NCBI RefSeq assembly: GCF_004011505.1
Contig: NZ_SAUN01000001.1
Span: 10,505,501-10,569,500, forward strand
Reading direction: 5' to 3'
Length of the DNA stretch: 64,000 bases
Source: Nonomuraea polychroma
GTDB taxonomy: Bacteria > Actinomycetota > Actinomycetes > Streptosporangiales > Streptosporangiaceae
The notes under the pieces are model-generated. The model had not been told where the DNA came from. It saw nothing but the letters and a program-made list of their open reading frames with translations, and searched no databases. Positions 24,752 to 33,452 of this stretch are shown one piece after another; position 1 is the first letter of the stretch, and each line of letters begins with the position of its first letter. The translations under genes were made by a program, and so were the position numbers.

Positions 24752-25665
24752 CAGGTGCTCCTGTTGATCAGGTAGGAGAAGACGCTCTCCAGATCTTCGT
24801 CGGCCGGGGAGACCTGGTGCAGGCGTACGCCCTCCGCCTGGGCCAGCTTGGGCAGGAGACGGGCGAAGCGGCGGAACTCGGTCGCCTGGACCTCCAAGCC
24901 GTCCGGGCGGAGTGTGATGCCTCCGGCCGAGTGGTCGCGGATGAGGGCGGCGGCGAGTTTCCTGTCGTCGCTCGAACGGATCATGAACAGGTGGGGCCGG
25001 TCGGTCATCAGCCGCCTGATCTCGCGGAAGTTGCCCGATGCCGCGTGCCGCCCCGCCACCAGGACCTCGATGTGCTGGGCGACCCGTTCGACCTCCTCCA
25101 GGATGTGGGAGCTGAACAGGATGGTCTTGCCGGCCGTGCCCATGGCGCGGATCAGGTCCATCAGGTGGAGGCGCTGGCGCGGGTCCATGCCGTTGAACGG
25201 CTCGTCGAGCAGGAGCACCGGCGGGTCGTGAACCAGCGCCGCGGCCACCTTGACGCGCTGGCGCATCCCCTTCGAGTACGTCTCCACGCGGCGGTCCTTC
25301 GGCTCCTCCATCTCGACCGTGGCCAGCGCCTTGCGGGCGGCCTCGACCGGGTCGGGGAGCCCGTGGAGGCGGGCGGCTGAGAGGACGAACTGCCAGCCCG
25401 TCAGGAAGCCATACACACCCTCCCGCTCCGGGACCAGGCCGATATTTCGGTAAATGTGGTGGTTCTTCCAGACCTTGCTGCCGTCCAGCGTCACCGTGCC
25501 GCCGGACGGCGACAGGAAACCGGCCATCATGTGGAGGAGCGTCGACTTGCCCGCGCCGTTGGGGCCGAGCAGGCCCGTCACGCCGGGGCCGATGGTCATC
25601 GTCACGTCGTTGACCGCGACCACGTTGCCGTACCAGCGGGACACCTGCGAGAGCTCGATCTTCAT
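24751..25665 (-). CDS. ABC transporter ATP-binding protein (second cassette)
   Basis: A 304-residue ATPase. Walker A is GPNGAGKST, the signature YSKGMRQR and Walker B VLLLDEPFNGMDP, all intact. I start it at the ATG at 25665, which overlaps the TGA of the permease upstream by four bases (ATGA); the open frame further upstream lies inside that permease. The C-terminal 80 residues are a divergent regulatory part common in ABC-2 exporters. It likely powers the permease immediately downstream (24038-24751). Confidence 0.93.
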   Translation of the reverse strand: MKIELSQVSRWYGNVVAVNDVTMTIGPGVTGLLGPNGAGKSTLLHMMAGFLSPSGGTVTLDGSKVWKNHHIYRNIGLVPEREGVYGFLTGWQFVLSAARLHGLPDPVEAARKALATVEMEEPKDRRVETYSKGMRQRVKVAAALVHDPPVLLLDEPFNGMDPRQRLHLMDLIRAMGTAGKTILFSSHILEEVERVAQHIEVLVAGRHAASGNFREIRRLMTDRPHLFMIRSSDDRKLAAALIRDHSAGGITLRPDGLEVQATEFRRFARLLPKLAQAEGVRLHQVSPADEDLESVFSYLINRST

Positions 25666-26519
25666 CGCGAGGCCGCTTTCCTGTAACGCAGCGCGAGGGC
25701 GGCCAGGCCGACGCCGAGCAGCACCACGAGGATCGCCGCCGAGGCCGGGCCGTTGGGATAGCCGCCTTCGATGGAGTGCGGCGGCGTGCCGAACAACCAG
25801 GACTGCACGGAGTCGACCAGCCAGAACGGGTTCAGCAGCCACGCCCAGGCAGCGCCCTCCTCGTTGCCGGACTCGGCCAAGATGCCGTAGACCATCGGGA
25901 CCGCCGCCGACGACAGCAGGTAGAGGACGATCACCGAGGCCACGCCGAGCCCGCGCCGTGGCGTGAACGAGGCCAGTGCCAGCCCGATCACCGACAGCAA
26001 CGCCGCCAGCACAAGGGCCATGACGATGGCGCCGACGTACTCGCCGGTGGCCGGCGGGCCGGGCATGTCCACGACCAGCTCGCCCACGTAGATCAGCGTG
26101 AGCGGCACCGCGACCAGCAGGAACAGCGCCACGGTCATCGCGGCCACCTTGGCGCTGACGTACTCGACGATCGAGACGGGACGCGACAGGTAGAGCGGAA
26201 GCACGCGGTGGCGCAGGTCGGGGGCGACGGCGGTAGGGGCCTGCGAGGCCAGGAAGATCGCCACCACGGCCTGCATGACGACCGCGAACCCGCTGTAGGC
26301 GATGCCGCGCTGCTGGAGCAGGGCCATCATGGCGATGTTCACCACGGCCGGCAGCAGCATGATGGTGAACAGGGCGAATGGAATGATCTTGCTGCGGGCC
26401 GGGCGGCCCAGACCGAAGACACCGCGCAAACTGTGCACGGCCAGCGCCCTGGTCGAGTAGCCGCGCCCCAGCCGGGGGCCGTCGTAATGGCGGTAACCGA
26501 TGTCGTAGATCTCAGACAC
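25662..26519 (-). CDS. ABC-2 type exporter permease (first cassette)
   Basis: A 285-residue membrane protein with six predicted helices: for example FALFTIMLLPAVVNIAMMAL, GFAVVMQAVVAIFLASQ, and AALLSVIGLALASF. The loop APDLRHRVLPLYLSRPVSIVEY is the ABC-2 signature region. The N-terminus MSEIYDIGYRHYDGPRLGRG is a short cytoplasmic motif seen in related actinobacterial permeases. It overlaps the ATPase upstream by eight bases and the ATPase downstream by four, so all four transporter genes are translationally coupled. Confidence 0.9.
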   Translation of the reverse strand: MSEIYDIGYRHYDGPRLGRGYSTRALAVHSLRGVFGLGRPARSKIIPFALFTIMLLPAVVNIAMMALLQQRGIAYSGFAVVMQAVVAIFLASQAPTAVAPDLRHRVLPLYLSRPVSIVEYVSAKVAAMTVALFLLVAVPLTLIYVGELVVDMPGPPATGEYVGAIVMALVLAALLSVIGLALASFTPRRGLGVASVIVLYLLSSAAVPMVYGILAESGNEEGAAWAWLLNPFWLVDSVQSWLFGTPPHSIEGGYPNGPASAAILVVLLGVGLAALALRYRKAASR

Positions 26520-27420
26520 CCGCGACCTCCTCCCTGAAGACGTCCTCGATGCGGTGACGCCCCTGCTCCAGGCGGATCAGGCAGAGGTCGAGGTCGGCGG
26601 CGGCGTCCCTGATCGCGTCGTACGTCTCGGGCCCGTCCACCTTGACCACCAGCATGCGGCCCTGCTGCGAGACCGTCTGCCCGGCCTCGGCCAGACGGGC
26701 CGCGAGCGGATCCATGCCCTCGTCGACCTCGACCGTGACGGTCTGCGTGGACTGCGTGAACTCGCCGATGGCCGAGGAACGCAGCAGCCGCCCGGCGTCG
26801 ATGACGATCACGTGGTCGCAGATGCGCTCCAGCTCGCCCAGCAGGTGCGAGGTGACCAGCACGCTGATGCCGAACTCGGTGCCGATGCGCCTGATCAGCA
26901 TGAGCATCTCGTCGCGGCCGCGCGGGTCGAGGCCGTTGGTCGGCTCGTCGAGGAAGATCAGCTTGGGGTCGTGCACGAGGGCCTGGGCCAGCTTGACCCG
27001 CTGCTTCATGCCCGTGGAGTAGCCGCCGATGGGGCGGTAACGCTCTTCGGCCAGGCCGACATGGCGCAGCACGTCGGCGGCGCGCTCGCGGGCGGCCGTA
27101 CGCGGCAGCCCGGACATCTGTGCGAGGTGGACGACTAACTCGGTGGCGGAGACGTCAGGTGGCAGGCATTCGTGCTCCGGCATGTAGCCGACGAGCCTGC
27201 GGATCTCTGCGCCCTGGGACGTGACGTCCAGATCGAGCACGCGCGCCGCGCCGCCGCTGGGCGGTAGCAGGCCGAGCAGGATCTTGATGAGCGTCGACTT
27301 GCCCGCGCCGTTGGCCCCCACCAGGCCGGTGACTCCGGGTCCTACGGTGACCGTGAGCTGGTCGACCGCGGTGACGGTGGGGAATCGTTTGGTCAGCCCC
27401 TCGGTGGCGAGGATGTGCAT
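26512..27420 (-). CDS. ABC transporter ATP-binding protein (first cassette)
   Basis: A 302-residue ATPase heading a four-gene exporter operon. Walker A GANGAGKST is at 35-43, then the signature YSTGMKQR, Walker B LIFLDEPTNGLDP and the H-loop TSHLLGE. It is preceded by TAGGGT seven bases before the ATG, which suggests leaderless transcription. Two ATPase-permease pairs in one operon may form two homodimers or one heteromeric exporter; sequence alone does not decide. The operon is inserted between glmM and coaA. Confidence 0.93.
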   Translation of the reverse strand: MHILATEGLTKRFPTVTAVDQLTVTVGPGVTGLVGANGAGKSTLIKILLGLLPPSGGAARVLDLDVTSQGAEIRRLVGYMPEHECLPPDVSATELVVHLAQMSGLPRTAARERAADVLRHVGLAEERYRPIGGYSTGMKQRVKLAQALVHDPKLIFLDEPTNGLDPRGRDEMLMLIRRIGTEFGISVLVTSHLLGELERICDHVIVIDAGRLLRSSAIGEFTQSTQTVTVEVDEGMDPLAARLAEAGQTVSQQGRMLVVKVDGPETYDAIRDAAADLDLCLIRLEQGRHRIEDVFREEVAGV

Positions 27421-27460
27421 GTGCCGGACCCTACCTGGGCGGCCAGGGCCGTCGCCTCGG

Positions 27461-28405
27461 TCATACGGATGAACGTCGTCCTACTTGAGGCCAGAATTTC
27501 CGCTGGACCATGAGCGTCGCGGTGCCCGAGATGACCATGCCGAGGATGTTGACCGTGAGCTGCCAGGCTGAGGGCGCGACCTCGTTCCAGGCCCCCAGCG
27601 CCAGCGCCACGGCCGCGTGGCCGGCCGCCGGGACCGTGGTCACCGAGATGAAGACGCCGATCAGGGCCGACGACTTGCCCGCGGTGATCGACAGGACGCC
27701 GGCAACGCCGGCCAGCAGCGCCACGATGAACGACCACTTGTCGGGCTTGACGATGAACTCCATCTCCGCGTTCGTGTCGAGGTTGCTCATGTCGATCCAG
27801 CCGAGCCAGGTCGAGACGAGCGCGCAGGCGAAGGTGATGGCGATGGCCACCGCGAACCCGACGGCGAGCGTTCTGAACGCGGTGGCGATCAGCGGCCACT
27901 TGCCGCGGAGCAGGCCGAAGCAGATGGCGGCGACCGGGCCGAACTCCGGGCCGAGCACCATCGCGCCCATGATCAGGACGAGCGAGTTCTGCAGCACGGC
28001 GATCCCGGCGAGCTGGGTGGCGATGGCCAGGAAAGCGAGGTACGCCCACGTGATGCGGGAGTCCGCCGACACCTTCCGTGCCAGCTCCTCCCAGATCACC
28101 GCGTCGTCAGGGGCGCCCGGCGCCTCCTCGATCGCGTCGTCCGCGACCTTGGAGAGGGAGAGATCGACCTGCTCGACGGCGATGGAGCCCTCGGTCTCCA
28201 GCCACTTGAGGCGGCCGAGCACCTCATTGGCCGACTCCCTGGCCGCGTCGCAAATGATCACGTCGCCCTTCGGGACGCGGGCGGCGCCGGGCAGGACGAC
28301 GATGTTGGTGACGCCAGGGCAGTCTTCCAACACCGCCGCCACCTCATCGGTCCGTGCGGGCGGGCAGATCAGTCGCAGATGCAGCACTCGCCCATTGTTG
28401 TCCAT
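27461..28405 (-). CDS. DUF389 integral membrane protein
   Basis: A 314-residue protein of the DUF389 family (TIGR00341-like). The N-terminal 110 residues form a soluble domain (LHLRLICPPARTDEVAAVLE...). About six helices follow, with the conserved LVLIMGAMVLGPEFGPVAAICFG and TTVPAAGHAAVALALGAWNE. The function of DUF389 proteins is not established. It is followed on the same strand by the ABC operon after 40 bases and preceded by coaA, but its expression may be separate. Confidence 0.88.
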   Translation of the reverse strand: MDNNGRVLHLRLICPPARTDEVAAVLEDCPGVTNIVVLPGAARVPKGDVIICDAARESANEVLGRLKWLETEGSIAVEQVDLSLSKVADDAIEEAPGAPDDAVIWEELARKVSADSRITWAYLAFLAIATQLAGIAVLQNSLVLIMGAMVLGPEFGPVAAICFGLLRGKWPLIATAFRTLAVGFAVAIAITFACALVSTWLGWIDMSNLDTNAEMEFIVKPDKWSFIVALLAGVAGVLSITAGKSSALIGVFISVTTVPAAGHAAVALALGAWNEVAPSAWQLTVNILGMVISGTATLMVQRKFWPQVGRRSSV

Positions 28406-28472
28406 CGAACGTTGACGGCGTTGCGAGGCGTGTGTCCCGGTGACCGAGCCGGGGACGGTGGCAGGGAGGCGT

Positions 28473-29390
28473 TCAGGTCCGGCGCAGTCGTACCCGCCTG
28501 ACCGAGTGGTCGGCGCCCTTCTTCAGCACGAGGTCGGCGCGGCCGCGCGTGGGGGCGATGTTCTCGACCAGGTTGCGCTCGTTGATGTCGCGCCAGACGT
28601 TGACCGCGAAGGCGGTGGCCTCGTCGTAGGACATGTCTGCGATGTGCCGGAAGTATGACTTCGGGTCTTCGAAGGCGGTCCGGCGGAGCTTGTGGAAACG
28701 TTCGACGTACCACGTGCGGATGTCTTCGACCTTGGCGTCGACGTAGATGGAGAAGTCGAAGTAGTCGTTGACGGCGAGGGAGGTGGGCGGGGCGGGCTGG
28801 AGGACGTTGAGGCCCTCAATGATCAGAATGTCGGGACTTTTCACAGTCTGGGCGGCGCCGGGGACGATGTCGTACTCCAGATGGCTGTACACAGGGGCCT
28901 GGATCTCCGCCGCCCCCGCCTTCACCTCCGCCACGAACCTGACCAGCGCCCGCCGGTCGTAGCTCTCCGGGAATCCCTTACGGTGCATGATCCCCTTGGA
29001 CTCCAGCACCGCGTTGGGATAGAGGAAGCTGTCAGTGGTGATCAGCTCCACGTGCGGGTGCTCGGGCCAGCGGGCCAGCAGCGTGTGCAGCAGCCGCGCC
29101 GTCGTCGACTTGCCCACCGCGACACTGCCCGCGAGGCCCAGGACGTAGGGGACACGCTGCTCGGGATGTCCGAGGAACGCGCTCAGCACGCTGCTGCGCT
29201 GCTTGGACCCGGTGAAGTGCAGGTTGAGCAGCCGGGTCAGCGGGAGATAGATGTCGGTGACTTCGTTGAGGTCGATGGGGTCGTCGACGCCGCGCAGCTC
29301 TTCCAGCTCTTCTGCGGTGAGAGTCAAGGGCGTGTTCTTGCGGAGCTCGCTCCACTGCTCCCTGCTCAGTTCCACGTAGCCGTTGTTCAC
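28473..29390 (-). CDS. coaA: Type I pantothenate kinase
   Basis: Pantothenate kinase of the type I (CoaA) family, 305 residues, which catalyses the first step of CoA synthesis and is typically inhibited by CoA. The P-loop GSVAVGKST is at 88-96; ELITTDSFLYPN and SYDRRALVRFVAEVKAG are family markers, and VNVWRDINERNLVENIAPTR is the C-terminal signature. It starts at a GTG with TACGCT six bases before it, a leaderless arrangement. It is divergent from the PhoX-like gene across a gap holding two DnaA-box-like sites. Confidence 0.96.
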   Translation of the reverse strand: MNNGYVELSREQWSELRKNTPLTLTAEELEELRGVDDPIDLNEVTDIYLPLTRLLNLHFTGSKQRSSVLSAFLGHPEQRVPYVLGLAGSVAVGKSTTARLLHTLLARWPEHPHVELITTDSFLYPNAVLESKGIMHRKGFPESYDRRALVRFVAEVKAGAAEIQAPVYSHLEYDIVPGAAQTVKSPDILIIEGLNVLQPAPPTSLAVNDYFDFSIYVDAKVEDIRTWYVERFHKLRRTAFEDPKSYFRHIADMSYDEATAFAVNVWRDINERNLVENIAPTRGRADLVLKKGADHSVRRVRLRRT

Positions 29391-29436
29391 CTAGGCAGCG
29401 TAGCGATCGCCGCCAACCCGGCCTTCGGGTGGGTGT

Positions 29437-29457
29437 GTGTCCACAAGCTGTGGATAA
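29437..29457. promoter_or_regulatory. Pair of inverted DnaA-box-like 9-mers
   Basis: GTGTCCACA on the plus strand (29437-29445) differs by one base from the Streptomyces-type DnaA box TTGTCCACA; TGTGGATAA (29449-29457) is a perfect TTATCCACA on the minus strand. They face each other with three bases between. There is no dnaA, dnaN or AT-rich unwinding region near, so this is not an origin; DnaA-linked control of coaA or its neighbour is conceivable. Confidence 0.45.
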
Positions 29458-29509
29458 AGTGGTGGGATTACCGAGACTCAGTTCGGGGAAAGGGATACTC
29501 TCGCGGGTT

Positions 29510-30919
29510 GTGGATCGTCGACGCTTCATCTCGAATGTGGTCGCCGGCATCGCCGGGCCCTTCGCCGGGGTCGCGTGCGCCGGTGCGCAAGGTGGCGCGA
29601 AGGCGGCGCCCAGCGGGTACGGGTCGCTGCGCCCCGTGCGCGACCTGCGTGACGGAAAGGTGCGGCTGTACCTGCCGGAGGGGTTCAAATACCGCTCGTT
29701 CAGCACTGCGGGTGAGAAGTTCAGTGACGGGTCCACCGTGCCGGGCCGGCACGACGGCATGGCGGCGTTCTCCGGTCCGGGCGGCAGCACGATCCTGATC
29801 CGCAACCACGAGGTCAACGGCTCCGTCGGCGCGTTCGGCGACAAGGAGCGGGCCTACGACCCGATGGCCGGCGGCGGCACGTCGACGTTGCGCGTCACCC
29901 GCTACGGCGAAGTGATCAAGAGCGGCCCGTCGCTCAACGGCACGATGATGAACTGCTCGGGCGGCCCCATGCCGTGGCGCGCCTGGGTGAGCTGCGAGGA
30001 GACGGTCAACGGCCCCGATGTCGCCGACGACTTCTCCGGCGGCGACAACTCCAGGCTGACCGAGAAGCACGGCTACATCTTCGAGGTCCCGGTCGGTCGC
30101 GTGGCCACGGCGAGGCCGATCAGGTCGGCGGGGCGCTTCCCGCACGAATCGGCGGCGTTCGACCCGTCCTCGGGCGCGATCTACCTCACCGAGGACAATT
30201 TCGGCTTCCCGTCCGGTTTCTATCGGTACCTGCCGCCGAAGCACCCGGTCCTGGCCGGGAAGTTGCTCGACGGTGGCCGGCTGCAGATGCTTGCCGTCAA
30301 AGGCGCCAAGCGCAAGGACCTGTCGCTCGGCCAGGAGCCCGGGGCCGCGTACGCCACCGAGTGGGTGGACATCGACGACCCCGACCCCGACTTCCGCGGC
30401 AAACCGTCCAACGACGAGGTCGTGCAGGCCGTCGGCCGGCAGGGCCGGGCCAAGGGAGCGGCGATCTTCTCCAGGCTGGAGGGCGCGGTCTTCCACCAGG
30501 GAACCGTGTACTTCGTCTCCACGCAGGGCGGGGACACCGATCCCGCCGACCCGCCGCCGTCGGGGTTCGGCAAGGGCCGGGGGCAGGTATGGGCGTATGA
30601 GACGTGGAGCGGCCGGCTCAAGCTCGTCTACGAGTCGCCGCGCGCGTCTGCGCTCGACCTGCCCGACAATGTGACGGTCAGCAGGCGCGGCACGCTGGTG
30701 TTGTGCGAGGACGGCGAGGGCGACAACTACCTGCGCGGGCTCACCCGTTCGGGGCAGATCTTCGACTTCTGCCGCCTGAAGCCGATCCCCGACGACCCCG
30801 GCGCCGAGTTCGCGGGCTCCACCTTCGGGCCCGGCGGCCACACGCTGTACGTCAATGTCCAGGCCAAGCAGGGCAGGTCCATCGCGATCTGGGGCCCGTG
30901 GGAGCGCGGTCTCTTTTGA
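29510..30919 (+). CDS. Tat-exported PhoX-family (DUF839) protein
   Basis: A 469-residue PhoX-like protein. I start it at the GTG at 29510, placing the twin-arginine motif DRRRFISNVVAG at the very N-terminus; the longer frame from 29429 buries it. Markers of the family are TLIRN-like ILIRNHEV, MNCSGGPMPWRAWVSCEE, KHGYIFEVPVG, RFPHESAAFDPSSGAIYLTED and LPDNVTVSRRGTLVLCEDGEG. Known PhoX enzymes are calcium/iron alkaline phosphatases working outside the membrane; this member is shorter and its substrate is unknown. No strong ribosome-binding site is visible. It lies between coaA and acpS. Confidence 0.85.
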   Translation: MDRRRFISNVVAGIAGPFAGVACAGAQGGAKAAPSGYGSLRPVRDLRDGKVRLYLPEGFKYRSFSTAGEKFSDGSTVPGRHDGMAAFSGPGGSTILIRNHEVNGSVGAFGDKERAYDPMAGGGTSTLRVTRYGEVIKSGPSLNGTMMNCSGGPMPWRAWVSCEETVNGPDVADDFSGGDNSRLTEKHGYIFEVPVGRVATARPIRSAGRFPHESAAFDPSSGAIYLTEDNFGFPSGFYRYLPPKHPVLAGKLLDGGRLQMLAVKGAKRKDLSLGQEPGAAYATEWVDIDDPDPDFRGKPSNDEVVQAVGRQGRAKGAAIFSRLEGAVFHQGTVYFVSTQGGDTDPADPPPSGFGKGRGQVWAYETWSGRLKLVYESPRASALDLPDNVTVSRRGTLVLCEDGEGDNYLRGLTRSGQIFDFCRLKPIPDDPGAEFAGSTFGPGGHTLYVNVQAKQGRSIAIWGPWERGLF

Positions 30920-31022
30920 CGATGAGAAACCTGCCAGATGGACTGCCGCTACGGTCCTGACCGGGCACGGCGGTAGGGCGGCAGGCCAATGATCAGGTTT
31001 CTTGCCGGCGTAACCTAAGACG

Positions 31023-31373
31023 GTGATCCTGGGTATCGGCGTGGACGTCGTGGACATCGCCCGCTTCGAGGCGGCGCTCGAACGTACGCCGCGGCTGCGT
31101 GAGCGGCTGTTCACCGACGTGGAGCGGCCGCTCCCGGTGCATTCGCTGGCCGCCAGGTTCGCCGCCAAGGAAGCCGTGGCCAAGGCGCTCGGCGCGCCCA
31201 AGGGGCTGGGGCACCTGGAGGCGGAGGTGCGCTGCGACGAATTGGGCAAGCCGGAGCTGCGGGTCACCGGCAAGGTCGCCGAGGTCGCCTACGACCTGGG
31301 GGTCAAGCGCTGGCACCTGTCGCTCAGCCACGACGGGGGCGTGGCCGTGGCCTATGTGATCGCGGAGGGATAG
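31023..31373 (+). CDS. acpS: Holo-[acyl-carrier-protein] synthase
   Basis: AcpS-type phosphopantetheinyl transferase, 116 residues, which moves 4'-phosphopantetheine from CoA to acyl carrier protein. Metal ligands are Asp8 in GIGVDVVDIARF and Glu50 in RFAAKEAVAKALG; WHLSLSHDGGVAVA follows. It begins at a GTG with TAACCT exactly six bases upstream, which suggests a leaderless transcript. Length is typical. nnrD starts 10 bases after its stop, so they likely form one unit. Confidence 0.95.
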   Translation: MILGIGVDVVDIARFEAALERTPRLRERLFTDVERPLPVHSLAARFAAKEAVAKALGAPKGLGHLEAEVRCDELGKPELRVTGKVAEVAYDLGVKRWHLSLSHDGGVAVAYVIAEG

Positions 31374-31382
31374 CTTCGGATC

Positions 31383-32834
31383 ATGCGCACCGCCTACACC
31401 GCCGACCAGATCCGGGCCGCCGAGCACGTGCTCATGGCGAAGCTGCCGCCCGGCACGCTCATGCAGCGGGCCGCCGCCGGGCTCGCCGCCGTCTGCGCCG
31501 ACCTGCTCGGCAGTGTGTACGGCAAACGTGTCGTGCTCCTCGTCGGCAGCGGCGACAACGGCGGTGACGCGCTCTACGCCGGCGAGCGCCTGGCCAGGCG
31601 TGGAGCGTGGGTGGGCGCCATCCTGGCCGGGTCCAAGACGCACCAGGAGGGTCTGGCGGCGCTCCGGGAGGCCGGCGGGCGGGTGGTCGACCGGACGGCT
31701 CTCGACCGGGCCGACCTGATCGTCGACGGGCTCGTCGGGATCGGGGCGACGGGGGCGTTGCGTGAGCCGTACCAGGAGCTCGTCCAGGAGGCGAACGCGG
31801 CCGCCGCCCCCATCGTCGCGGTGGACGTGCCGAGCGGCGTGGACGCGAGCACCGGGCAGGTGCAGGGGACGGCCGTGCGCGCCCGGGTGACCGTCACCAT
31901 GGGCGCCTACAAGACGGGATTGCTGCTCGATCCCGGCGCCGCCTGCGCCGGGATCGTGGAGCTGGTGGACATCGGGCTCGGGTCCTACCTGCCCGACCCC
32001 GACGTCGCCGCGCTGACCGACAGCGACGTGGACGTCCTGCTGCCGCGCCCGGGCAAGGAGTCGGACAAATACCGCAGGGGCGTGCTGGGCGTCGCGGCAG
32101 GAAGCGATCTGTACACCGGCGCCGCCGTGCTCGCCGTGGGCGGGGCGCTGCGAGCCGGGGCGGGCATGGTGCGGTACGCCGGGCCGGCCGCCCCCGTGGC
32201 CCAGGTGCGCGCGCACTGGCCGGAGGCGGTGATCACCCAACTGGAGCGGCCCTCGATCGACGACGTCGGGCGGGTGCAGGCCTGGGTGCTCGGTCCGGGG
32301 CTCGGCACCGACGACTGGGCGCACGAGCTGGCGGCCAGGGTGCTCGAATCCCATGTGCCTGTGCTGATCGACGCCGACGCGCTGACGCTGGTGGCCCGGG
32401 AACGTTCGCTGCTGTTCCGCAGCGCGCCGGTGCTGATCACGCCGCACGCCGGGGAGTTGGCCAGGCTGATCCGGGTGGACCGTGACGACATCGAGGCCGC
32501 CAGGCTGGAGTACACCCGCCGGGCGGCGGCCGAACTGGGCGTGACCGTGCTGCTCAAGGGATCGACCACGGTGATCGCCGAGGACTCCAGGCCGGCCCGC
32601 GTCAACGGCACCGGCACGTCCTGGCTGGCCACGGGCGGCACCGGCGACGTGTTGTCCGGAGTGGCGGGTTCGCTGCTCGCTCAGGGGCTCAGCTGCTACG
32701 ACGCCGCAGCGTGCGCGGCGTACCTGCACGGGCTGGCCGGCCGTATGGCCGCCGACGGCGCACCACTCGCGGCGGCCGACGTGGCCACGGCGATCCCCGC
32801 GGCCATCCGCGCGGTGAGCGGCGACAACGGCTGA
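31383..32834 (+). CDS. nnrD: Bifunctional NAD(P)HX epimerase / ADP-dependent dehydratase
   Basis: A 483-residue fusion that repairs hydrated NAD(P)H. The N-terminal YjeF_N epimerase half (about 1-210) carries VGSGDNGGDALYAGERLARR and VAVDVPSGVDASTG. The C-terminal ribokinase-like dehydratase (about 225-480) carries LITPHAGELARLI, VLLKGSTTVIA and TGGTGDVLSGVAGSLLAQG. The two-domain form is the usual bacterial one. It lies just downstream of acpS, as is usual in actinobacteria; a 618-base repeat-bearing gap follows before alr. Confidence 0.95.
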   Translation: MRTAYTADQIRAAEHVLMAKLPPGTLMQRAAAGLAAVCADLLGSVYGKRVVLLVGSGDNGGDALYAGERLARRGAWVGAILAGSKTHQEGLAALREAGGRVVDRTALDRADLIVDGLVGIGATGALREPYQELVQEANAAAAPIVAVDVPSGVDASTGQVQGTAVRARVTVTMGAYKTGLLLDPGAACAGIVELVDIGLGSYLPDPDVAALTDSDVDVLLPRPGKESDKYRRGVLGVAAGSDLYTGAAVLAVGGALRAGAGMVRYAGPAAPVAQVRAHWPEAVITQLERPSIDDVGRVQAWVLGPGLGTDDWAHELAARVLESHVPVLIDADALTLVARERSLLFRSAPVLITPHAGELARLIRVDRDDIEAARLEYTRRAAAELGVTVLLKGSTTVIAEDSRPARVNGTGTSWLATGGTGDVLSGVAGSLLAQGLSCYDAAACAAYLHGLAGRMAADGAPLAAADVATAIPAAIRAVSGDNG

Positions 32835-33452
32835 CGGCCGCACGCTCCACGGCCGACGCGCCGCTCCGGACCGGCCTGCGCGGTGAAACTCCTGGCGGGG
32901 GCCCACGGCGTGCCCTCGCCCACGCGCCTCGCCTGCGCAGCCGCCGCCGCACCGGGCCGCCTGTCGGCGTCAGGACCGATGCAAGAGGGGCACACGGACG
33001 GAGGCCGCGCTCCGCGGTGAATGCCGAGCGGCAGCACGCCGCGGGCCACGCCTGCGTCGCCGCGAACCTGCGGCCCGGCTGCCCCTGCGGTCCGGCTGCC
33101 TCTGCGGTCCGGCTGCCCCTGCGGTCCGGCTGCCTCTGCGGTCCGGCTGCCTCTGCGGTCCGGCTGCGCCTGTGGCGCCGGGGGCGTGCGGCCCTGTTGC
33201 GCCTTCGGTGGAGATCGGCGTGGATGGCGGCAGGCGAGGTGCGGCGCGGCAGCGGCGTGCGCCCGCCTGCGGCGGCGAGACGGGGTGCGTTGTGTGGCGG
33301 GGTACGGTGCGTGTGGGGGCGAGATCCGGTGCGGTGCGGACGGATCGGCGTGTGTGGTGGGGTGGGGCGGGGTGGGTGGCGAAAGTTGCGGTGTGGGGAT
33401 GGGGCGGTGAGAATCGCGCTCGACCACACGTCTGAGCTGCCACACTAGAAGG
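32835..33452. other. 618-base non-coding gap with a 17-bp minisatellite
   Basis: No credible gene lies between nnrD and alr. Long open frames exist in most directions but reflect extreme GC content, overlap nnrD or alr, and run through a repeat whose period is not a multiple of three. The gap holds a six-copy 17-base tandem repeat (33069-33170) and then G-rich sequence on the plus strand (33260-33420) with many GGTG and TGGGG runs. The alr promoter probably lies at the right end. Confidence 0.65.
33069..33170 (+). repeat. 17-bp tandem repeat, six copies
   Basis: The unit TGCGGTCCGGCTGCC[T/C]C repeats at 33069, 33086, 33103, 33120, 33137 and 33154, with a decayed copy at 33171. The first unit has one change, the middle ones differ only at one T/C position. 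The 17-base period cannot keep a reading frame, which argues for non-coding DNA. Confidence 0.95.

Noticed and set aside
29437..29457. Chromosomal origin of replication
   Set aside because: Only two DnaA-box-like sites are present, and there is no dnaA, dnaN, rpmH or AT-rich unwinding region nearby.
29468..31273. Minus-strand frame of 601 codons opposite the PhoX-like gene and acpS
   Set aside because: Both plus-strand proteins have clear family motifs in frame, so the antisense frame is an artefact of base composition.
30993..32906. Minus-strand frame of 637 codons opposite acpS and nnrD
   Set aside because: nnrD has both enzymatic domains intact on the plus strand; the antisense protein is an Arg/His/Gly-rich composition artefact.
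33069..33170. Candidate CRISPR array
   Set aside because: The units are contiguous with no spacers and only 17 bases long, and there are no cas genes. The 13-base and 11-base arrays are rejected for the same reason.
32711..33448. Possible gene in the gap between nnrD and alr
   Set aside because: Open frames pass through a 17-base tandem repeat that shifts frame every unit, overlap nnrD, and lack any recognisable motif.
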